Shown here piece after piece: positions 58,781 through 64,000 of a stretch of 64,000 bases of DNA. Both the position numbers and the translations under genes were made by a program. The notes under the pieces were generated by a model. It searched no databases. It saw nothing but the letters and a program-made list of their open reading frames with translations, and was not told the DNA's origin. Numbering within the stretch: the stretch's first letter is position 1; each line of letters starts with the position of its first letter. Origin of the DNA: Photobacterium rosenbergii (GTDB taxonomy: Bacteria > Pseudomonadota > Gammaproteobacteria > Enterobacterales > Vibrionaceae); contig NZ_PYMB01000008.1 in assembly GCF_003026455.1 (NCBI RefSeq), forward strand, positions 1 through 64,000. Reading direction: 5' to 3'.

Positions 58781-58821
58781 AGGCAATCCTCCTTCGGCGG
58801 CCAACTGAGGAGGCATTGCCT
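58781..58821 (+). promoter_or_regulatory. Porin leader hairpin, copy 2 (conserved loop)
   Basis: Stem of 13 pairs: AGGCAAT-CCTCCT with AGGAGG-(C bulge)-ATTGCCT. Loop TCGGCGGCCAACTG. It ends 27 bp before the porin 2 ATG. Between stem and start, both leaders share TAAACA.GCTA and TTAGGAGTTTTT.CATGGATAAGAT. Confidence 0.75.
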
Positions 58822-58848
58822 AAACAGCTATAATATTAGGAGTTTTTC

Positions 58849-60015
58849 ATGGATAAGATCTTCAAGCGTACCCTTTTGGGGGCAGCTGTTATGTCAGCAA
58901 CTGTGGCAGCGGTACCGGCACAGGCAAACGATACAGATGCTAAATATGAAGTATATGGTGTGGTTGCTGTACAAGTGCATAACCGTGACTACGATAACTC
59001 TCCCAACCTAGACGGTACTCAGGTCAATAACGAGACTCGCATCGGTTTTAGAGGCTCGAAGCAATTTGCTAATTTCGCGCCAAAATTTATTTGGCAGGTC
59101 GAGAGTGGGTATGTCGATCCTTCCTATTCAGGCCATGAAGACAAAGGTGGGCTCGGTGAGCGTGATACCTTTGTTGGTTTTGAAGATTTCGAAACATTTG
59201 GTCAAGTTCGAGTGGGGCGTGTATTAACACCTATCTATGAACTTGTTGACTGGCCTGGGGCAAACCCGGGACTGGGTGATGTCTGGGATTGGGGCGGTTT
59301 GATTGGTGGATCCAAGTTCCAGGATCGCTCATCGAATACAATCAGGTGGGATTCACCAAACTGGAATGGTTTCTCGATGGATGTGGCAACAGGGCGAACT
59401 AGTGCTGCGGCGACCGGTAGTGATGAAGGTTGGTGGCACGGTGCTGCTGGGCACTATAAGGTTGGCCCAATCCAGTTCGATGCCGCTTATGAAATGAACT
59501 ATGACACGCGGGAAACCTTCCAGGATGGTCAGACAACAGTTAAAGATCCTACACTCGGGTCAACCAGTTACCAGGATTTCACTCGCGAGTGGGACAACAA
59601 CACTTACTTGTTAGGCCTTCAGGGATGGTTCGATAACGGTATCTCTTTCTTCGCCCAGTACCGTTGGCAGGAAGCGGAAGTGACATCAGGCACTGATAAG
59701 GGCCGTGAAGAGAAACAAGAAGCGATGACATCAGGCCTGATGTACAACATTGGAGACTGGCAGTTCAAAGTGGGTTACGCCAAAAACTTTGATTTGGAAG
59801 TCAATGGTCAGAAAATTAGCGGTACCTCCGATGACGTCATCTCGGGGCAGGTCATGTACTTTGTCGACCCTGCCGCCGTGCTATACCTACGTGCCCGCGA
59901 TGTTAGCTTTGGCGACAACACTGTAGATACTGGAGTAGGCAACAACACAACGTATTCTCGTTGGAAGTCTGACTCATTCAGTGAAATCTCAGTAGGGGTT
60001 GAGTACTACTTCTAA
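58849..60015 (+). CDS. Gram-negative porin-family protein (porin 2)
   Basis: 388 residues. Signal peptide MDKIFKRTLLGAAVMSATVA up to QA, barrel motifs ETRIGFRGSKQFANFAP, GERDTFVGFEDFETFGQVRVGRV, DWPGANPGLGDVWDWG, final VEYYF. It is closely related to porin 1 in signal peptide, the DWP.xNPGLG segment and the end, with larger insertions in the middle. AGGAG precedes the ATG at the same distance. Substrate unknown. Confidence 0.88.
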   Translation: MDKIFKRTLLGAAVMSATVAAVPAQANDTDAKYEVYGVVAVQVHNRDYDNSPNLDGTQVNNETRIGFRGSKQFANFAPKFIWQVESGYVDPSYSGHEDKGGLGERDTFVGFEDFETFGQVRVGRVLTPIYELVDWPGANPGLGDVWDWGGLIGGSKFQDRSSNTIRWDSPNWNGFSMDVATGRTSAAATGSDEGWWHGAAGHYKVGPIQFDAAYEMNYDTRETFQDGQTTVKDPTLGSTSYQDFTREWDNNTYLLGLQGWFDNGISFFAQYRWQEAEVTSGTDKGREEKQEAMTSGLMYNIGDWQFKVGYAKNFDLEVNGQKISGTSDDVISGQVMYFVDPAAVLYLRARDVSFGDNTVDTGVGNNTTYSRWKSDSFSEISVGVEYYF

Positions 60016-60041
60016 TCTAATCAATGCATTAAAATATTGTT

Positions 60042-60063
60042 GGGCGGGGGAACCCGCCCTTTT
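60042..60063 (+). terminator. Intercistronic hairpin with T-tract, pair 2
   Basis: GGGCGGG and CCCGCCC around GGAA, then four T. It lies 27 bp after the porin 2 stop and 17 bp before the DUF2057 ATG, matching the place of the hairpin in pair 1. Confidence 0.7.
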
Positions 60064-60079
60064 GCCTCGAGGAAATATA

Positions 60080-60718
60080 ATGAAAAAATGGGTATCACCA
60101 ATAGTTGGATTCGCGATATCTGCCGTGGCCTTCGGGGTGTCAGCCGAAACGACGATAGAGCTAAGCCGCGAAATTTCACCTTTGGTATTAAATGGCAACC
60201 AAGTTGAAAAAGGTTTTTTTGAGCGTATCGGACACCTTGAGGTAAAAGAAGGGCAAAATCAGTTGTTGGTACAACTTGGGCAAATTGTGCCTCAAGATGG
60301 TCGCCGTTCGAAATATAACTCAGATCCTATTGTTATCCGTTTTGATGCGCAGGAAAGCCCACTGACATTAAGTTATACGCCATTCAGGGATATGGCGGAG
60401 GTAAGGGCATTTACTCAGTCATTGGACTTTGAGCTTATTGATGAAGATGGCAAAGCCATCCACTACCAAGCAGAACTGTTGCCAATAGGAGGACTGCAAG
60501 GCTTTCAAGATTACGAAAAAGCGGTTGCACAGTATAATCAGAAAGGCCAAGGAACTGCAGTGATGGCAGTCGCACAGTCGGTGCCTGAGCAGGCCATTGA
60601 TAAAGTATCTACATCTACCTCATCTAACCGGATAGCCATTCTCCAAACTGGGTTCTCAGAGCTAAGTGCAGAAGAGCAGCAGCAATTTATGCAATGGGCC
60701 ATTAGTAACCTGAAATAA
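60080..60718 (+). CDS. DUF2057 family exported protein (copy 2)
   Basis: 212 residues; signal peptide MKKWVSPIVGFAISAVAFGVSA. Shares with copy 1 the core order (LVLNGNQVEKGFF, QNQLLVQLGQIV, DPIVIRFDAQE) and a C-terminal ILQTGFSELSAEEQQQFMQWA close to ILQADFLRLPAEKRAVFIKWA. GAGGAA lies 8 bases before the ATG. The role is unknown; a partner or helper role for the porin is inference from conserved pairing. Confidence 0.8.
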   Translation: MKKWVSPIVGFAISAVAFGVSAETTIELSREISPLVLNGNQVEKGFFERIGHLEVKEGQNQLLVQLGQIVPQDGRRSKYNSDPIVIRFDAQESPLTLSYTPFRDMAEVRAFTQSLDFELIDEDGKAIHYQAELLPIGGLQGFQDYEKAVAQYNQKGQGTAVMAVAQSVPEQAIDKVSTSTSSNRIAILQTGFSELSAEEQQQFMQWAISNLK

Positions 60719-60881
60719 GCCAATAATCAGGGTTAGATTTAACCGCACCTTACTTAGCTCAGTCGTAGGGTGCAATGTATCTTTGCCTGATCATTGTAGA
60801 TTTACCAGACAGTGGTAAAATACCCGCCATCTGATAGCAGTGAACCCACTGCATACTCCTTCATTAATTAGGTATTGTTCA

Positions 60882-62306
60882 ATGACGGTTAAAACTCGCT
60901 TTGCACCGAGCCCAACAGGCTTTTTGCACGTCGGTGGTGCTCGTACAGCTCTTTATTCTTGGTTGTTTGCTAAACACATGGGTGGCGAATTTGTTCTTCG
61001 TATCGAAGACACTGACCTGGAACGCTCTACACAGGAAGCGATCGATGCCATTCTTGAAGGTATGGAATGGTTGGGTCTGAACTGGGATGAAGGTCCTTAC
61101 TACCAGACCAAGCGTTTTGATCGTTACAACCAGTTAATTGACCAGTTGATGGCAGAAGACAAGGCATACAAATGCTACTGCCCGAAAGAGCTACTGGATG
61201 AAATCCGTGAAGAGCAAATGGCTGCAGGTGTAAAACCTCGTTACGATGCTAACCATCCTAAAGTTGTGGCCGCTAACGCCGCTGCGACTGAAGACTCGCC
61301 GTTTGTGATCCGCTTCCGTAACCCGAAAGAGGGTACGGTAGTTTTTGACGATCACGTACGTGGCCGTATCGAAATTGCTAACAGCGAGCTAGATGATCTG
61401 ATCATCCGTCGTACTGATGGCAGCCCGACATACAACTTCTGTGTTGTCGTTGATGACTGGGATATGGGTATCACTCAGGTTGTTCGTGGTGAAGACCATA
61501 TCAACAACACCCCTCGTCAGATCAACATCTATGAAGCTCTTGGCGCACCAGTACCTGAGTTTGCTCACTGTGCAATGATCTTGGGCGATGACGGTGCCAA
61601 ACTGTCTAAGCGCCATGGTGCGGTAAGCGTGATGCAGTACCGTGACGAAGGCTACCTTCCTCAGGCACTTCTGAACTACTTGGTTCGCCTAGGTTGGTCA
61701 CACGGTGATCAGGAAATCTTCTCACTAGAAGAAATGATCAAACTGTTTAGCCTAGACTCAATCAGTAAGTCTGCATCTGCATTCAACACTGATAAACTAT
61801 TGTGGCTAAACAACCACTACATCAAGACGGCTGAGCCTGAGTACGTTGCAGAATACCTGCAGTGGCACTTGGATCAGAAAGAAATTTCTATCACAGACGG
61901 CCCGGCAATCACTGATGTGATCAAGCTAGTGGGCGAGCGCTGCAACACGCTTATCGAACTAGCAGAGCAGTCTCGTTACTTCTACCAAGACTTCAGCGAA
62001 TTTGAAGCTGGCGCGGCGAAGAAACACCTGCGTCCAGTTGCTAAAGAAGCGTTGGAACTGGCTCTTGCTAAAGTTGAAGCCGTTGAAGAGTGGACAACAG
62101 AAAACCTTCACAATGTTATTAAAGAAACCTGTGAAGAGCTTGAACTAGGTATGGGTAAAGTGGGTATGCCACTTCGCGTATCTGTGACAGGCCAAGGCCA
62201 GTCACCATCTGTTGACGCTGTTATGCAGTTGATTGGCAAAGAGCGTGTTGCTGCACGAATCAAGATGGCGTTGGCATTTATTGCCGAGCGTGAAGCAAAC
62301 AGCTAA
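60882..62306 (+). CDS. gltX: Glutamyl-tRNA synthetase
   Basis: Class I synthetase of 474 residues, from [27 protein letters not shown] (HIGH motif as HVGG). KLSKRHGA is the KMSKS loop; [10 protein letters not shown] contains the zinc-site region. ATG at 60882 is preferred over a reading at 60840, which has no family match. Strong codon adaptation. Confidence 0.97.
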   Translation: MTVKTRFAPSPTGFLHVGGARTALYSWLFAKHMGGEFVLRIEDTDLERSTQEAIDAILEGMEWLGLNWDEGPYYQTKRFDRYNQLIDQLMAEDKAYKCYCPKELLDEIREEQMAAGVKPRYDANHPKVVAANAAATEDSPFVIRFRNPKEGTVVFDDHVRGRIEIANSELDDLIIRRTDGSPTYNFCVVVDDWDMGITQVVRGEDHINNTPRQINIYEALGAPVPEFAHCAMILGDDGAKLSKRHGAVSVMQYRDEGYLPQALLNYLVRLGWSHGDQEIFSLEEMIKLFSLDSISKSASAFNTDKLLWLNNHYIKTAEPEYVAEYLQWHLDQKEISITDGPAITDVIKLVGERCNTLIELAEQSRYFYQDFSEFEAGAAKKHLRPVAKEALELALAKVEAVEEWTTENLHNVIKETCEELELGMGKVGMPLRVSVTGQGQSPSVDAVMQLIGKERVAARIKMALAFIAEREANS

Positions 62307-62334
62307 TTCAGTTTATCTGAACTAGAACAAAATG

Positions 62335-62367
62335 AAGCGGAAGAGTGAAAACTCTTCCGTTTTTTTA
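62335..62367. terminator. Intrinsic terminator of gltX
   Basis: CGGAAGAGT and ACTCTTCCG around GAAA, then seven T. Confidence 0.9.
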
Positions 62368-62541
62368 TTTCTTGTGCATTTGTTTGTAGTTATTAATACA
62401 GACATAGAAGCTTTTTGCTGTTGCACAATGTTTAACGGCATCTTCTGGTAGATCGGCCTCAGTGCCTGACAGCGTGAAAGCCCCAACATTGAAACTAGCA
62501 GCGACCATCATTGCAGCAAAAACAGTGATGATTTTCTTCAT
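62365..62541 (-). CDS. Small exported protein of unknown function
   Basis: 58 residues from MKKIITVFAAMMVAASFNVGA, a good signal peptide. The mature part of about 37 residues has two Cys (KHCATA, YVCINN), possibly a disulfide, and ends KQMHKK. GGAG lies 8 bases before the ATG; a start at 62568 is less likely. No family was recognised. Confidence 0.65.
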   Translation of the reverse strand: MKKIITVFAAMMVAASFNVGAFTLSGTEADLPEDAVKHCATAKSFYVCINNYKQMHKK

Positions 62542-62803
62542 AGCGTTCTCCTTCTCAATAAAACGCATGTGATTAAAGCCTCAAAATTTCATGTACGGCA
62601 TGTTTCTGTACCATTAGATAGTAGGTGAAGATCATTTTTTTTTAGCATTAATAACAGTGTGATATTGATGTTCAGACGGTGTGACTCTGCCAGTTACTGA
62701 TTAGATAGTGACAGCCATCACGAAATCATTGCTCAATCTATACTGTTGGTGTGGGCTCTATTGACATGATTTAACTAAGTTTTTATTATCCTTTTCACGA
62801 TTT
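62542..62803. other. Region upstream of tRNA-Ala
   Basis: About 260 bp without ORF; includes the tRNA promoter on the plus strand and the start of the minus-strand small gene. No specific element is named. Confidence 0.4.
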
Positions 62804-62879
<76 letters not shown>

Positions 62880-62888
62880 AATTAAGAA

Positions 62889-62912
62889 AACCTCGCTTCG
62901 GCGGGGTTTTTG
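62889..62912 (+). terminator. Intrinsic terminator after tRNA-Ala
   Basis: AACCTCGC-TTCG-GCGGGGTT followed by T-run. Confidence 0.88.
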
Positions 62913-63063
62913 CTTTTTCAGGCTTTTTATCTTTCCCCGCCTTTGTAAAAACATCCATATTCTTGGTCTAGCTGATTTTTTCATATGAATTAAGCCTCTC
63001 GTTGCTTTCTATCAACATCGTGTTGTTGTATTTTGCAATCAAATTTAGAACGGTGTTTTTTAT
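62913..63063. other. Leader region before the small beta-barrel gene
   Basis: About 150 bp, AT-rich, no ORF; holds the promoter for the gene at 63064. Confidence 0.4.
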
Positions 63064-63567
63064 ATGATTAAGAAGCTAATTCATCAAGCTGCATTGGGCG
63101 GCTTATTGCTTGCTTGTATTTCGACAGTTGTGGCGGCCGAGGAGAAGGAGTCCAAGTCTTTTATCGGTATTGGTGTCACGGATGGGACGAAGTATGAGTC
63201 GCCACTAGAGTTTGAGCCGGTGTTCCGCCTAGGGGCAATATTTGATGAAAAGCATCGCGTTGCGGCAAATTACTCCCATGGTTTTTCATCAGGCGTGACC
63301 AGTATTCATATTGCCTATGACTATTTGTATCCGTTTACAGATAGCGGAAACTGGCAGGTCTTCGGCGGTGGCAGTTTAGGTTATAAGTTTGGTCTACATG
63401 ATAGCAATGACTGGACCTTTGGTGGACAAACGGGTATCCGATACCAATTCAGTTCAGAGACCAGTTTTGATTTTGGTTATCGGATGTTTGATACGCTCGA
63501 TGAGTGGAAAGATCATGAACTCGGGCAACTGGGAAACATCTATATCAGCATTGATTTTACAATGTAA
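63064..63567 (+). CDS. Small outer membrane beta-barrel-like protein
   Basis: 167 residues, signal peptide MIKKLIHQAALGGLLLACISTVVA followed by an acidic start. Alternating beta pattern FIGIGVTDGTKYESP, RVAANYSHGFSSGVTSIHIAYDYLYPF, GYKFGLHDSNDWTFGGQTGIRYQF. It ends ISIDFTM rather than in Phe. Probably an eight-stranded barrel of the OmpW/OmpA-like type. The function is unknown. Confidence 0.7.
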   Translation: MIKKLIHQAALGGLLLACISTVVAAEEKESKSFIGIGVTDGTKYESPLEFEPVFRLGAIFDEKHRVAANYSHGFSSGVTSIHIAYDYLYPFTDSGNWQVFGGGSLGYKFGLHDSNDWTFGGQTGIRYQFSSETSFDFGYRMFDTLDEWKDHELGQLGNIYISIDFTM

Positions 63568-63587
63568 GTGGTGAGCCAAAACGAAAA

Positions 63588-63618
63588 AGGCCCAGTTACA
63601 TGATGGTAACTGGGCCTT
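63588..63618. terminator. Bidirectional intrinsic terminator
   Basis: AAGGCCCAGTTAC and GTAACTGGGCCTT around ATGATG; A-run before, short T after. Confidence 0.85.
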
Positions 63619-63623
63619 GAATA

Positions 63624-63700
63624 TGGCGCTCCCTACAGGAGTCGAACCTGTGGCCTTCCCCTTAGGAGGGGGACGCTCTATCCAGCTGAGCTAAGGGAGC
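63624..63700 (-). tRNA. tRNA-Arg (CCT anticodon)
   Basis: 77 nt on the minus strand: acceptor GCTCCCT with AGGGAGC, anticodon stem TCCCC/GGGGA with loop CTCCTAA giving CCT (reads AGG), encoded CCA. All arms fold. Confidence 0.96.
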
Positions 63701-63761
63701 AGCAAGCACTGCTTGGTTTTGCCATTATACAAAAAATTTCCAATAAATTAAGTAGCTAGTC

Positions 63762-64000
63762 TTAATCTTCCATCTGTTTGGTTAGCAAATCACCAGGTTG
63801 GATGCTGCTGGCAAGTTCAGGCTGTTCAATGCTGAGCTCGGCAGATTTCTCGTAGACACGATCGACAACCAAAGTGATCTCGGTTTGGACCATACGATTT
63901 CTTGGGATCCCGTTTTGATCAATAAAGCCAGCGCTGTGCCATAGGGCAAGCTGGTCACCTTGCTTAACGCCATGTTTGCGCCCTTGGTTGATATGAACGG
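63762..64000 (-). CDS. C-terminal part of a FlgT-like flagellar protein (cut by window edge)
   Basis: Minus-strand frame open to the edge; stop at 63762-63764. The last 78 residues read VHINQGRKHGVKQGDQLALW, then PRNRMVQTEITLVVDRVYEKSAE and SIQPGDLLTKQMED. This SH3-like end fits FlgT, a vibrio H-ring flagellar protein, and gltX, tRNA genes and flagellar genes lie close in vibrios. A different frame at 63782-63973 is a shadow. Identity is tentative because only the end is seen. Confidence 0.6.
   Translation of the reverse strand, partial: VHINQGRKHGVKQGDQLALWHSAGFIDQNGIPRNRMVQTEITLVVDRVYEKSAELSIEQPELASSIQPGDLLTKQMED

Noticed and set aside
63782..63973. 63-residue minus-strand frame at the window end
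   Set aside because: It is out of phase with the frame that reads as a FlgT-like C-terminus and runs to the window edge.

Overview
The window looks like a chromosomal segment of a marine gamma-proteobacterium of the family Vibrionaceae. The evidence is the Vibrio-type OmpK porin, the six-gene Na+-NQR operon followed by apbE and nqrM, narQP divergent from napFDABC, the ligA-zipA-cysZ-cysK and ptsHI-crr blocks, and gltX near a flgT-like gene. A Photobacterium-like genus is possible, but this is inference. Almost all of it is vertically inherited core genome; the only clear mobile element is a decayed IS200/IS605 element.

Layout. 1-8400, minus strand: panE-yajL, the Tsx-family porins tsx and ompK, ampG, a periplasmic cyclophilin, yajG and rlmG. 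8548-18123, plus strand: bolA, nqrABCDEF, apbE, nqrM, and dinB with a consensus LexA operator. 18365-27820: pepD (minus), then a roughly 380-nt transcript unit with a 29-codon ORF resembling the dual-function RNA VcdRP, a PurR-controlled purine permease with gpt, and frsA, crl, proB and proA. 27885-29630: the IS605-type element with both genes frameshifted. 29635-32543, minus: DUF2897, an M15 peptidase, dapE, a Spx/ArsC-like gene and a MAPEG gene. 32931-34115: ompW behind two perfect FNR boxes, and a small winged-helix protein. 34155-41765: the nitrate regulon, with narQP plus a lipoprotein facing napFDABC plus a TIGR02808 microprotein. 41835-44684: small envelope and unknown genes. 45001-55106: a Dyp peroxidase, crr-ptsI-ptsH, cysK, cysZ, zipA and ligA. 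55660-60718: two copies of a porin plus DUF2057 gene pair. 60882-64000: gltX, tRNA-Ala, tRNA-Arg, a small beta-barrel protein and the 3' end of a flgT-like gene.

Functional themes. Respiratory energy conservation is covered by NQR and its flavin and iron maturation factors, periplasmic nitrate reduction, and FNR-type control. Carbon intake and its control are covered by the PTS general proteins and the VcdRP-like RNA. The outer membrane is represented by at least six beta-barrel genes.

Three observations are not explained by ordinary gene annotation. (1) Four arrays of a 7-bp unit (GGACCCA, or GAACCCA in one array) lie in the same orientation, each beside the 3' end of a minus-strand gene; at least three share a conserved left flank, and all have G-quadruplex potential on the transcript strand. 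(2) Hairpins in the 5' leaders of both porin genes have unrelated stems but an identical 12-nt loop. (3) A hairpin with a T-tract sits between the two cistrons of each porin-DUF2057 pair.
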